Below are positions 41,858-54,282 of a stretch of DNA of 64,000 nucleotides, one piece after another. The position numbers were made by a program, and so were the translations under genes. The notes beneath the pieces were generated by a model, which was not told the origin of the DNA, did not search any database, and worked only from the letters and a program-made list of their open reading frames with translations. Position 1 is the first letter of the stretch; the number at the start of each line of letters is the position of its first letter. The stretch lies in assembly GCA_030159075.1 (NCBI GenBank), contig BROG01000003.1, positions 2,179,501 to 2,243,500 on the forward strand, read 5' to 3'. The stretch is from Atrina japonica (lineage: Eukaryota; Mollusca; Bivalvia; Pterioida; Pinnidae).

Positions 41858-43008
41858 ACTTTTTATTCTAATACATGTAGCAATAAACCATAATTAAAAA
41901 ACGAAATTAATACAGATGTTTAGACAATCAGTATGTCCTTAGCTATGGGGATGCCATTTCATTCACTTTGTGCACCTTCAAAATATTTTATGCATCAGAG
42001 ACACAGAAATCAAGTGTTAGGGAGTGAAAAATGCTGCAGTTTTAGGTCACCTAGACTAAGCTTAAGGCTCATGGTGATCTACATGTATTATAGTTGTCTT
42101 TTGTTTGTTGTTGTCTGGTGTAAACCTTTACACATTTTCGACTTTTTCTCAAGACCCATTTAGTCAGTTTTAACCAAACTTGACAGGAAGTATACCCATG
42201 TGAAGCGGGTCCAAAAAGGGTCAAAAAGAACTAAAATTTGGTACATTTTTAAAAATCATCTTCTGTTGTTTGGTTTTACTCATGTGAGCCTCTTGTTTCT
42301 TTCATATTGCTTGTGTGATAAATAATAGGAACATTTTCTTTTTCCTTTCATGTTGCCGGTGTGCTGACATTTGATGATTTGCAGCGTAAGTATATCAATT
42401 TCACGATTATTTTATTTGCCCTTGTTATTCTCATACTCTTTTATATACAAGGAATCCATTATATAGGATTCATATTGTTCCAATTTAAAAGAGTGTTCAT
42501 CCATCCCCTTCATAATCTTTTAGAGATTGTTAGTAAGACATTTTGCAATAGAATAGATCCTGAACAAACTCCACAAAAATAAGTAATTGGGTGGTCTGGA
42601 CTGATCCCCTTTCAAAATTATGACAGCCTTGTCCTTCATGAAACATGACTTCTATTAGTATAAATACAATTTTCTGAAGTTGACCAAAATAACTTATAAT
42701 TTATGTTCATAATTTATTTACATATATGAACAGATTTGATACATATTTGGGTCACAGACATAATATAAAGAGCTTTTCTATACACCAAATTAAATTTTCT
42801 TGTACAGTTTTTTTAAAGCTTGTATAGCAATCAGAATGACAGTAAAACAATGAAGAAATCTGATTTCAGACATTTAATTTGCTGCTGACATGACAAACCT
42901 TTTTAAGTACTGGTATATTTTTCTATCAGATATTGAAGAACATAGAGATGTGATGTCAGACTTTTTATTTCGAATATAAACAATTATGTATTTTTAATTC
43001 GTTTACAG

Positions 43009-46000
43009 GTTGATTGCATTGGCTTTTTCGGCAGCAGTCGGAATTACGTTTTTGGTTTTGGGATGTGCTTTATTTCAGTAAGTGTAATGGATAAAATTAT
43101 GGTTGTAATATAATTAGTTAATTGAAATTTCATTGCCAGTTTATTTTTTTTCTAATTATCAAGGTCACCAGAACCAAAGGTTCAAGTGACCCATTGCAAT
43201 CTATATTCATCCATGTGTCTGTTGTGTGTAAACTTTAAGACTTTAAATTTGAACTTACACTGAAAAACTACAGATGAGACTTACCGTAAATGAAACTTCA
43301 TAGAAGTGTTAAGTATCTTGACCTGACTAAATCTTTTTTTTATTTTTATTTTTAGCAGGGAGCTTGAGAAGCATCTGAAAAACCTTTAATAATCTTGAAC
43401 TCCAGTTCTACTGGAAGGATTTCAATGAAACCTCATACAGTTGTTCAGTAGACTTTGGGGTGCAAAGTGTTGCTATTTTTTGGATTTGTCTGTTTTAGCT
43501 GCTAGCAGCTATTTCCAAAATCTATTTTGAGACCAGGCACAAATTTCTTTTTGTCTAAAAGATCTAACTTTTTATACATTAAGTGATATACATTAGAAAG
43601 TTTTAGAAAATATTTCTTTAGATTAATTTGATCCATGATATTCCAATTGTGATAAGAATTTATTCCTCATTTATTTCATTTGAATTTGATTATGGACTCA
43701 CAGCGGGTGAGACCAGTCAACAGGGGACAGATGCTTACTCCTCCATGGTACCAGATCCCACCTCTGGATTTTCAGAGGTCTGTGTTTGTCTAATGTTCAC
43801 CAAATCTGTATATTTTCTCTTGGACATCCTGAAAACTTTGCTATCTCTGATTTTGATATTTGTGTGTTGTGTGCGTGTACCATACATGTATATGAAAATG
43901 AATCTTAAAAAGTAAGTTTATCATTTTGTTTACTTGCAGAAATTGGTGGCCCATGTTTGTACTTTTTTTCTACTTCCTGTCTCCTGTACCAACCATTATA
44001 TCCCGTCGTCTGGCAACCAGTCTTGACACAGCTAGCAGTGCTTGTGTTGAGTTTTGTATATTCCTCACTGTTGGTATTGTGATATCATCAATTGGTTTAC
44101 CAGTAATACTCGCTCATACTTTAGTGGTAAGATTTTTAGTTTTAAAGTATCAACACTAACACATATAGGAACATGATCAGACACACCACACTGATTCCTG
44201 TTGATTTCCGTGGGACATTCCTGATTTTATCCTTGTTTCCTGACCTGATCATTCTTTTAAAAATACATTTCTGTTGATTTTGATGTCAAGGCATCTTGCC
44301 TTATTGTCATGACAGGCTCCAAATTTCTCTGTTTTTTTGTGTTTCCAATATAAAAAATTTGAGTTTTGTTGTATGGTTCATTGGACTGGCCAAAGATTTT
44401 TACACACAGACTTTAAAAACCTAGTTAACATAAATCATCAAAACCAGATCTTTGTGTCTAATTGTCTAATTTGAGTTCATTTTTATCTTAGCCTCGGTTT
44501 ATTAGTTCTGATCTAAGGTACAGTTTATCTTGATTTGAAATAAAGTAAAAATTGACGTGAAAAAGAAAGACCATCCACATGTAAGGGTGAAATTAAAAAT
44601 TACAAACATTTCATTTGTATAGCTGATTTTAGTGAGTGGATTATATTTTGCTTCGGGCATAATTGATCCTAACAACCTTATGCTATCACCACACCAGAAG
44701 GACAAACATACTTCTGTCACAACAGCTCAGGACATTAAAAACACTTGTCAGTCGTGATAAACCGAATAAAACAAGATCTTTGAAAAAGACAAAACCAATC
44801 CCATAAGTCAACATGTATAACTGGTGCATTCACTTTTAAAAGATGTAATAATTGCTCATACTATGACATCATGAAATGTATCAGTTTTATGATCAAAGAT
44901 TATGATTATCTGTGACATCATGAAATGTATCATTTGTATGATAACAGAGTATTATCTGTGACATCATGAAATGTATCAGTTTTATGATCAAAGAGTATTA
45001 TTAGCTGTGATATCAAGAAATGTATCAGTTTTATGATCAAAGAGTATTATTAGCTGTGACATCATGAAATGTATCATTTGTATGATAACAGAGTATTATC
45101 TGTGACATCATGAAATGTATCAGTTATATGATAAAAGAGTATTATTAACTGTGACATCATGAAATGTATCAGTTTTATGATCAAAGAGTATTATTAGCTG
45201 TGACATCATGAAATGTATCATTTGTATGATAACAGAGTATTATCTGTGAAATGTATCAGTTATATGATAAAAGAGAATTATTAGCTGTGACATCAAGAAA
45301 TGTATCAGTTTTATGATCAAAGAGTATTATTAGCTGTGACATCATGAAATGTATCATTTGTATGATAACAGAGTATTATCTGTGACATCATGAAATGTAT
45401 CAGTTATATGATAAAAGAGTATTATTAACTGTGACATCATGAAATGTATCAGTTTTATGATCAAAGAGTATTATTAGCTGTGACATCATGAAATGTATCA
45501 TTTGTATGATAACAGAGTATTATCTGTGACATCATGAAATGTATCAGTTATATGATAAAAGAGAATTATTAACTGTGACATCATGAAATGTATCAGTTAT
45601 ATGATAAACGAGTATTATTAGCTGTGACATCATGAAATGTATCAGTTTATTGATCAAAGAGTATTATTAGCTGTGACATCATGAAATGTATCAGTTTATT
45701 GATCAAAGAGTATTAGCTGTGACATCATGAAATGCATCAGTTATATTTTAACAGAGTATTACTAGCTGTGACATCATGAAATGCATCAGTTATATTTTAA
45801 CAGAGTATTACTAGCTGTGACATCATGAAATGTATCAGTTGTATGATAAAAGAGTATTAGCTGTGACATCATGAAATGTATCAGTTACATGTATATGATA
45901 AAAGAGAATTATTATCTGTGAGAGAATGACACAAGGTTACAAATACTTTGGAGCAATTGTTGTAATAATTTTGATTTTTTATAATTTCAGATCGAGTGGG

Positions 46001-46104
46001 GAGCCTGTGGTCTTGTTTTGGCTGGAAACCTAGTAGTGTTCCTGACTATTCTTGGATATTTCTTTGTATTTGGGAATGATGACATGGACTACTCCAGTTG
46101 GTAG
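43009..46104 (+). CDS. LEPROT: LEPROT/LEPROTL1 (Vps55 family), lacks first few residues
   Basis: This family (endospanins, yeast Vps55) comprises small four-pass membrane proteins of endosomes and Golgi that influence receptor trafficking and late-endosome sorting. Exons: 43009-43077, 43940-44126 and 45991-46104 with stop TAG. They encode 123 residues; vertebrate members have 131. Membrane segments are visible as [57 protein letters not shown] and [20 protein letters not shown]. Signature pieces are [35 protein letters not shown] and the C-terminal DD-YSSW. All joins are GT-AG and in frame. Exon 1, which should give about MAG-I/V-K plus one residue, is not securely found (a candidate is at 38792). 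Whether this is LEPROT or LEPROTL1 is not decidable; invertebrates usually have one gene. Confidence 0.93.
43637..43862 (+). repeat. Retroelement 3' tail, copy B
   Basis: In LEPROT intron 2. It runs from CCAATTGTGATAAGAATTTA through TATGGACTCACAGCGGGTG and GATGCTTACTCCTCCATGG to GGACATCCTGAAAACTTTG. Homology to 10570-10800 begins only after the coding part, as expected for a 5'-truncated copy. Confidence 0.75.
44861..45920. repeat. Minisatellite of about 22 units of 46-50 bp, higher-order pattern
   Basis: Each unit starts TGTGACATCATGAAATGTAT and ends with a variable tail. Three tail types recur: CAGTTTTATGATCAAAGAG, CATTTGTATGATAACAGAG and CAGTTATATGATAAAAGAG. They repeat in order as a three-unit block in the centre (about 45057-45580). 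The array is in LEPROT intron 3 and ends about 70 bp before exon 4. TGACATCA in every unit is one base from the CRE site TGACGTCA. Confidence 0.95.
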
Positions 46105-46814
46105 TCATTACTGCACTGGAAAGTATACACTACTCATTGTTTAGCAAGAACAATGATATCTCATAATTGTACATGAAATATTTATCTCAGTATGTGGTAC
46201 AGTTTTTAAATGTCTTTATCATATGTAGCTATATGTCAACTAGAATGCTGTAAAAAGACTCGGTGATAAATACAAATATAGATAAAGAAATGTTCTTCTC
46301 CCATGGCTCCCTGATTTTTCCTTCTTTTTATATTGAATGATTTCTGTCAACCCCTTGGGTATTGATATGCTATACGACGTCAGATTACAATTTCATGAGG
46401 TATTTCTGCCATGGCTTCTGTGTAGGCCTAATGAGAATGCAGTGCATACATAGTTAGCTGGGACCTTATTTTCACACATAAATATATACTTAAAGCATGG
46501 GAGAAAAATAATCAAACATGGGTGTGTTGAGTGAAAACAGAAATCTCCATCCTCGTGGCAAGATTCTGTAAGTCTAATCATTGGGAGACCCTTTGATTGG
46601 ACAACCATATTCTTTTCCTTGTCCACCCAACACACTCATGTAAGATTATATTAATCTATATACCACCAATACGATGGCAAGTGGGCAACAACCTTTTCTT
46701 TGTCAGTTACTTTGTAGAAATTTGTTTTCATTTTTTGTCCAAAATTACAGGTCAGCAATTGTTGTGAGAAGGTATTTTAATGTATGTATGGCTTTATTCT
46801 CTGTCTTGTTAAGC

Positions 46815-47235
46815 TATATTTATGCCCTCTTTCATAGAAGGAGGAACATATTGCTTTGCCGCTGTCGGTAGGTCTGTACACCAACAGTTTCCGTTCATTA
46901 TCTCTGCAACGGATGCTCATATTGAGACGAAATTTGGCATACAGATACATGTACATCATGAGAATATCTAGGTCAAGTTATTTGGTTACCATCAAACAAT
47001 TTTTGACTGAATTACACCCGTTTATCTTAGAAGATTTCCAATAATTCAGTTTCCATTTAATATCTCTGCAATGGGTGCACATATTGAAATGAAATTTGGC
47101 ATGCCGTTACATCATGAGAATATCTAGGTCCAGTTTTTATTTAATTACCATCAAACAATTTCTTTTACAGAGTTATGCCCCTTGAACTTTAAAAAATTTC
47201 AAATAATGCAGAGTTTCTGTTTATGGGAGAGGGGG
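46815..47235 (+). repeat. Dispersed repeat, duplicated
   Basis: Two tandem versions share TTCCGTTCATTATCTCTGCA / TTCCATTTAATATCTCTGCA, GAAATTTGGCAT, CATCATGAGAATATCTAGGT and TACCATCAAACAATTT. The block starts at TATGCCCTC and ends at GGGGGGCATA, an inverted pair that may mark element ends. Confidence 0.65.
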
Positions 47236-48148
47236 GCATAACTGTTTTACAAACAGCTCTTGTTTGTAATGAAATTGATTCATTGTTTTAACACACATTT
47301 TTACATGGAAATATTTTGCTGAAATAGAACCATGAAACATTTTATTCTTATTTTGTCATTGAAATAGTATTTATTAAATGGTTTTGTTTAGATATTTCTA
47401 ATGTAGCCATTTTAATTTAAATACTCCAATAAATGTTATTAATACTTGTATTAATAGCCAAGTTTATATCCAGTGAATGTGCCGTTATATCAAGTTTACT
47501 GTCAAAAGCTAAAATGTCTTGAGTTTGTTCAATTTTAAATTAATATCTAGTATGCATGTCCAGTCCAGTATGATATATTGTTCATTTCTTATTGTTTTTG
47601 TTGAAGGAAATAAAGTGGATAAAACAGAAAAAAAATTTACAGGGTATTTCTTTTTAATTCGGTATTCTTATTTGTAACATTTTAAATGAAAACTTACATA
47701 AAAATATTGCCACTTAAAAAGTCTATTAAAACATGACTTAACTTTGTTTTATTATTCGTTTACAAACAGGAAAAAATACTAAATGAACATGTAGATAGCT
47801 GGAAAGTCAGCTTTAGGCACAAAATCTTGTTTCCACTACTTAAATGTAGACAAAAGTACAAGGTCTATTGTATCATTTAACATTATCATGTTTCATAACA
47901 GTTGATATCGTCAAAGGCTTTCTACATGTTATCAGATGTTTATTGCCAACTATTAACATATTTTGATTAAAATATTTATTGTAACCATTCATAATTGTTC
48001 TTACAATCAAATTTGACAAGTGCCTCTTCTTGTAGGCCATAACTGTCAAAGGGAGATCATCCATGTCATCTTCATCAGTTGTATGCCCCTGAATGAACAT
48101 TCATTTATCAAATTTTCTTTGAATGACCTAACAGTAATAAAGAAATTA

Positions 48149-48582
48149 CAGTCAACTCTTGTTTTAACAGCATTTTTGGTTGATGGCAGAAATTTCATGG
48201 GAACGAAATTACATCCATTGTTTAATATAACAGCATACCGGTATTTACTTTCTGTCAATGGCAGTGATTTTTGGCAACAAACATACATTTTAATTGTAGA
48301 ATTGACTTGTTATGATGTCAAAGCATCAAAAATGAAAAATTGTTGCCATAATTTATTAAACTGATAGAATGAAAATAACAATAAAAACAATATTATTTCC
48401 TGTAGTCATTTTATATCGTTCATACAATACAATACAATATTGTAATTATAATTGTGTTGCAAGATTTAATGGGGGTTTAACAACAAAGGATGTTCATGCA
48501 ATCTTATTTTGGCACCAATCCTGGAAATTTTATAAAACGGCAATTTTACCAACCTGGCTGTTGTAACTAGAGTTGACTGTAC
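48149..48582. mobile_element. MITE-like element with 28-bp inverted ends
   Basis: The left end ACAGTCAACTCTTGTTTTAA with ACAGC matches the reverse complement of the right end (ACAGTCAACTCTAGTTACAA with CAGC). The core ACAGTCAACTC is also the motif at the edges of the 33991-35655 region. The interior is non-coding. Confidence 0.55.
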
Positions 48583-48809
48583 AATAATGTTAATAGCAGG
48601 TCAATCTACCACATCAGTGTATAACATGTATAAGTGGATGCTGTATTTCGGTCACTCTGAAGACTTGATTTTTCATTGGATCTACAGATGTACTGGTATT
48701 TTATCAGTGAATCTCTCTGTCTATACTCTTTTAGCATGGGATGTTATAACAAGTGTATTTTATTGGTCAAATGTCTTGCATCCATGGTCCATCAGTCGTC
48801 AGTCCATCC

Positions 48810-49225
48810 TGAACAATGCTATTTCTCAGAAAGGATTGAAGGGATCTCCTTGAAATTTGACATGAAGGTCCCCTTGAGGTGTAGTTGTGAATATTACATT
48901 TTCAAAGAGATCAGAATCCAACATGGCCGACAGGTGGCCATCTTTGATTTTGACCATAGGAAGTTTGTTATTGCTATTTCTCAGAAAGAACTGAAGGGAT
49001 TTCCTTGGAATTGGACATGAAGGTTCCCCGTGAGATCTAGTTAGGCATATGACATTTTCAGAGAAATCGGATTACAACATGGCTGACAGGTGGCCATCTT
49101 GGATTTTGACAATGAAAGTATGTATTTCTCAGAATGTACTGAAGGAATCTTTTCGAAATTGATTATGGAGGTTACCCCTGAGGTCTAAATGTGTGTATTA
49201 AATCTTCAAAGAGATCAAAATCCAA
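48810..49225 (+). repeat. Tandem repeat, three units of about 150 bp
   Basis: Each unit has ATTTCTCAGAA, ACTGAAGG, TTGACATGAAGGT-like, CCC-TGAGGTCTA-like, TTTTCAAAGAGATCAGAAT and AACATGGCCGACAGGTGGCC-like phrases. Identity falls along the array. No coding function. Confidence 0.7.
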
Positions 49226-49460
49226 GATGCACACCTGTCAGCCATGTTGAATTCCATTCTCTCTTTAATGTAATATGTTCAGTTCAAGTTCAGTTTCGCT
49301 ATAATCTTGTGTAAAAAGTATTTCACAGAAATATGGATTTAAGTTCAAATTCAATGTTGAGACACAAAATCAGAGAAAAGAACAGTCTGTCATAGATCAG
49401 ACATAGAACATTCCATGGTGGGCGCCAAGATCCCTCTGGGATTTCTTATTGTATGAAGAA

Positions 49461-49558
49461 ATCACTACCAGAGCCATAATGCAAATATGCTGTGATAACA
49501 ATAATATTAACGCAGATGTAGATTCAGGAAATTTTTGCCTTATGGCTCTGGTAGTGAT
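49461..49558. repeat. Hairpin with 26-bp arms
   Basis: ATCACTACCAGAGCCATAAT at the left is matched by TTATGGCTCTGGTAGTGAT at the right, and the arms continue inward with one mismatch. It is about 98 bp overall and looks like a miniature foldback element. Confidence 0.85.
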
Positions 49559-50432
49559 ACATACATCAGGGTCATCTCACAGTAATTTGGATATATCGCG
49601 GGTCAGATTGTATACATCCATTGTAATGATCCTGGGTTATACAAGGTAGTATGGCTTTCAGTCAATGATAAACTCTGTTACTTAGTTATCAATTATCAAT
49701 TATTTTGATGTAAAGAATAAAGGTACTGATGAGAAATTAATTACAATATGAATTGATGTATAGATATAATATTTGAAAAAAATATATATACCATGCCAAA
49801 GCAATAAGATATGAATTTAGGCAAAATTTTCAGCAAGAATGCTGGAGTTTTACATAATTTTAAGAACTTATTCATTATTTTCTGTGAAGCTAACAAAATG
49901 TTATGGTGGATCACCTTAAACAACATAGGATTTACGTATAAATGTATTGTTGTAGAAAATTTGGATATTAAACTCTTCTAGAGGATAACACAAAGTGTGT
50001 CAGTACAGTTCATTGTTATATCTCATATAAATTTTTTATGCCCAAGATTGAAGAGGATTGGTAATATTTCCCAGAGTTATGGTATTTTTCAATTTTTGTT
50101 ACTTAGGCTTCCTTCTTGGAAGTGTTTTTCAAAATATAACTATGTAGATTTAACTAGAGGAATATATACAAAGGTATGTTATGATGCCATGTAATTACAC
50201 TACTGCAAGACAAGTTTAGAATGTGTGTACAAGTTTCGTAAATAATATTCAGCATGCACTTACAAACTTACAAATATATTTTGTTTAATGTTGTTTATGA
50301 TTTCTGCATCTGTTGATTCTGAGCATTTAAGTTAGGACTCTGGCGTGGGATGTAAAAAGAAACTTCATCTCTCATAAAGTACCACGTTCCCTTATACAGA
50401 TGTTCTAAGACAGAAAGAATATTTATAACAGA

Positions 50433-50875
50433 TGCAGGGTTTTCCCAAGGGGTGAATTTTGTTGAGTCCCTGAGACCCACAAGATAAAAATTTGTAAGTC
50501 CCAATTTAAATTTGTAAGTCCCAATTTTAATTTGTGACTAACAGGGACTTGATGTATCCCAATAATATACAAATTTCAAATCAGATGTAATAGTTACAGT
50601 GAAACTTGTATATAAAGAACCCCTTGCGGACACAACAAAACCTGTCTGTATAGGGAGGTTGTCTTTATATAGAAGTTTATTTGTACAAATGGTACTATTT
50701 GGGACAGCAAAACTTAAAAAAAAAATATTCTTGGTCTTTATGACCAGGTGGTCTCTATACACAGGCGGTGTTAAAGCAAGTTTTACTGTAATTCAGATAT
50801 AAACATTTTTCTTACAGCAATATGACCATAGCCTACTGGAAATAAACAAGTTAGAAACATTGGTATACAATTTAT
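50433..50875 (+). repeat. Dispersed repeat interrupted by a nested element
   Basis: The flanks match 41005-41200: GAGACCCACAAGATAAA on the left, and TTTTTCTTACAGCAAT and GGAAATAAACAAGTTAGAA on the right. Between them lies the 50592-50791 element. Confidence 0.65.
50592..50791 (+). mobile_element. Nested short element with 15-bp inverted ends
   Basis: It starts TTACAGTGAAACTTG and ends CAAGTTTTACTGTAA. Internal phrases ACAAAACCTGTCTGTATAGG and GGTGGTCTCTATACACAGG define the family. A related copy is at 63612-63797. Comparison with the uninterrupted repeat at 41005 shows this is an insertion. Confidence 0.7.
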
Positions 50876-51103
50876 TATAATTGACCATCATTCAAACATG
50901 AAATTGATAATGAAAAAAATGACACTCTTTCAGTCTCAAAATCAAAATCAATTCAGTTATAATAATAATAGTTATAGTGCATCCTTAGTTTTATTTATTT
51001 TGTCCATCACAGATGCAGAACCCATGTGTATTAAGGGAACCCTGCTGTTGATGAGTAAATCAAAATATATAAAGTATTAATCTGGGACTAGCCGTTCAAT
51101 AAC

Positions 51104-51123
51104 AGTTCTCTCTCTCTCTCTCT
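51104..51123. repeat. (CT)n microsatellite
   Basis: About nine CT dinucleotides. Confidence 0.95.
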
Positions 51124-51214
51124 AATGATTTCAATTTTTTTTTACAGATTTAGATCTACCGGGTAATTAAAAACCATCTCTCACTGCTCCCATTTTCTGA
51201 TGTCACGTAGAGGA

Positions 51215-51216
<2 letters not shown>

Positions 51217-51260
<44 letters not shown>
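51217..51260. repeat. (TA)n microsatellite
   Basis: About 21 TA dinucleotides followed by a short GT run. Confidence 0.95.
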
Positions 51261-51262
<2 letters not shown>

Positions 51263-51689
51263 GTGTGTGAGGTTTATGTATGCTGTTAACAGTCTATTTT
51301 ATATACTTCAAAAACCTATCGCTATACAAAGTATATATCTTTAAGCTGTAAATTAATTTATGAGAACTCATCACTGGTTATTTAGTCATGCTATTTTTTT
51401 AGTGTGTACAGGTACACCATCCTCAATGATAGCTTTTGGTTGTTGTATATTGGTGCATTGCTAGTCTTTGTTATACTCTGTTAATTTGTACATCTGAAGT
51501 ACATCATTAAACATAAAACTACCTTGTGTATTAGTTTTGCCTGTACTGAACAATTTATTGATTTTGTAAATAATAAAGTAATTATGATTGTAACAATGAC
51601 TTTTTTTAATTCTTGTTTCTAATTAAAATCAAAATGCACTTGTAAGATAACTAGGTTAGCCTAGGGTGGAAAGATATTGATGTGTATAA

Positions 51690-52215
51690 TTCCCCACCTT
51701 CTAACCTTCCAAGTTAGGTCAACCGAGTCACCCTAGTCAACCGAGTCACTAGGGTGACCTTATGTTATTGGTTTTCATCTGTCATCCATAAACAATTGAA
51801 CATTTTTAACTACTTTGCCAATAATCATTTTTTTAAGAAGCTTTATGGGGTAAGGGGAATACAAATTGTGAATTTTGTGATCCTGGTACCCCTTGGACCC
51901 TTGAGATAGCCCAAACTTTGGAAATCAACATTACCCCTGCACATCAAGGATAAAATCTGAATACATTGCTAGAAAGAGGATAAAGCCCTGTATTTGAAAA
52001 TTGTGAAATTGATGACCCTTGGAGCAAGGGTCAAGGGTCTAGGATATGGCCCCAGTATGGTCATATGGTGGTGATGTTACTTCATCTTAGAAAATCTTCT
52101 CTACTTCTAGGCATTAAAAACATTTAAAACTAAATATATATTTAGAAACAGTATGAAGCCCTTTATCAAAATTGTGAAATTTATTAACCTGAAAGCAAGG
52201 GTCTAGGGTCTTGGG
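51690..52215. repeat. Dispersed repeat block
   Basis: It contains a tandem GTCAACCGAGTCA duplication near 51719-51750 and GGGTCAAGGGTCTAGG-type phrases that recur at about 52026 and 52198. It is of the same broad type as the blocks near 28000 and 40385. Confidence 0.45.
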
Positions 52216-52522
52216 CTGGGCCAAGTTAGCCATAAACAGGTATTGACTAATTGTCCTCTAACTGAGACCGGAAATGTTGTATATCAGTTTCCAAATCAAT
52301 CTCAGCTGTATACCCTCAGTGACGGATACATGTATCGAATACATGATTTTGTTCTAAATGTGTCTGGTGAAGTTGGAATGACATCACACACCCTATAGCA
52401 TCTTGCATATTAGTTACAGTGTAAATATTCTTTGGCAAAGTGGCAATGCTGATATTGTTTTCAATACATCGAAATTGTGTTATAAACTTACTCAATAGCA
52501 ATATTAGGTTACAGGATAAACA

Positions 52523-52670
52523 GAATAGATGGTTGGTGTCTTAATTAAACTACAGGTTGTATTTGAACTCTGGCCAATAAAACCGACAATGACTTGACAA
52601 GTATCACTTATGTTGTTTTAACCCTCGTCCAAATACAACCTGTATTTTTTAGACACTAATCATTTATTCT
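52523..52670. repeat. Imperfect foldback of about 148 bp
   Basis: GGTTGGTGTCTTAATTAAAC with TACAGGTTGTATTTGAAC pairs with TCCAAATACAACCTGTATTT and AGACACTAATC. It is likely a miniature inverted-repeat element. Confidence 0.7.
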
Positions 52671-53030
52671 CTATATACTTAGTCTTAGAAAATCTTCCTT
52701 GCTACATCTATGCATTGTAAAGAAAAACATAAAAAGCATCATGCCTTTTCTCAGATTTATTCTGTTTTAATAATGTATTCAGTTTTTATTTACAAAATTT
52801 TTCAAAATGTCGGTAGAAAGCTTTATTCTCTTTCTAGCCATGTAATTAGATTTTATCCTTAGGCCACACTCATATGTTGGTGGCCAATTCTCAATGGTGT
52901 TTGATTATCGCACATTTAAAAACTTTGACTATTGTACATGTATCGTATGGTATTACAAAGATGTCATTAAACAATTTATAAAGAATCTGTTTGACTAATG
53001 TATATATACTAATGTACATGTAATCTCATA

Positions 53031-53032
<2 letters not shown>

Positions 53033-53086
<54 letters not shown>
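53033..53086. repeat. (TA)n microsatellite
   Basis: An AT/TA dinucleotide run with one interruption near the left end. Confidence 0.93.
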
Positions 53087-53087
<1 letters not shown>

Positions 53088-54282
53088 TTATAACTTTAAA
53101 CAGCAGTATGTAAATAATATAAAACAGCAGGGAAAAATCAAGTCCACATGTATAATTTAAACAAATACTAAATCAGAATCAGATTTGACATGTTTCTCAC
53201 TTATAATTCATATACATTGTATATAAAGAAATGGATGTAGTTTATGTTGACTGATATTTATTGAAATATAACATTAGATCTGACATCTTACATTCTGGAT
53301 AATGAAAATAATGATAAACAGGATAATGAATGTATTTGAAATGAGATAACAACAAAAACAGGATAGTGAAGATATGGACAGAAAATGGGATAATCAACAT
53401 CAGGACAGAAAACGGGCAAATGAAGATAAGAATTAGAAACAGGACGATTAAGATGAATACTATAAATTATCTACAGCATATAAAGACAAAGACATATTTT
53501 ACGATTAAATTAACAGTCATGTTATCGATAACTAAGAATTCCATTGTCCAGTTAAACAATGAAACACCTTAAAACTATAATTGGTATGGATGACAGATAA
53601 AGTTTGTCATACCAGCACATGATAAAATACAAAGTCATTTGGATCTCTGCACTATAACTAGGATATGTGTTGGTTTCAATAATATTTCATGCCACACTAA
53701 ATGTTTTGACAATTAGTGGTGGCCAGTTTTTTAAAGTGGAGGAGAGAACCTGATTTTATTTTTTGTTTGTTTTAATGGTGTTTTCCGCCACCCTCGACAA
53801 TTTTTCAGTTAAACATTAGCACCTGTTTCATTGGTGAAGTAGAGAACCCGTTTAAAATGTAGGCTATCCAGGAAGTAATAACTGGCCTTCCGCAAGTAAA
53901 CTGGCAAACTTTCTCACAAAATCAGCTTCAGTTCTAGCTGAGATCACACCTACTATGACTACAGGTGAGAATTCATAGTTTAACATACCTATAACTATGA
54001 TAATTTTGGTAAGTACATCAAATGTTTTAAAATAGACAAGATCTTGAAACTGGATTACATAAAATAGCATACATTTTGTACATTGTTAGATATAATTTGA
54101 TACAAAATGATCAATTTCACTTTAGGACAATTTGAACACTTTATTTACAAATATCTGTAACAACATGAATTCACCGATATGGAGACCATAATTGGTTTTA
54201 TTTCACTCGTACCATAAAATATCTATGACTGGCATCTATTGCACTTTGAAGTCTGACTATATAACTTATGTATGTATTCCTG

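Larger units (their letters stand above)
46105..54282. other. Intergenic region between LEPROT and BABAM1 stops
   Basis: The two genes converge on this 8.2 kb. Its left part includes the LEPROT 3' UTR. The rest is repeats: duplicated blocks at 46878-47225 and 48810-49225, an inverted-end element at 48149-48582, hairpins at 49461-49558 and 52523-52670, a nested insertion at 50592-50791, and microsatellites at 51104, 51217 and 53033. I see no supported gene. Confidence 0.6.

Noticed and set aside
44861..45920. CRISPR-like regular array
   Set aside because: Units are contiguous tandem repeats without unique spacers, and the genome is eukaryotic.
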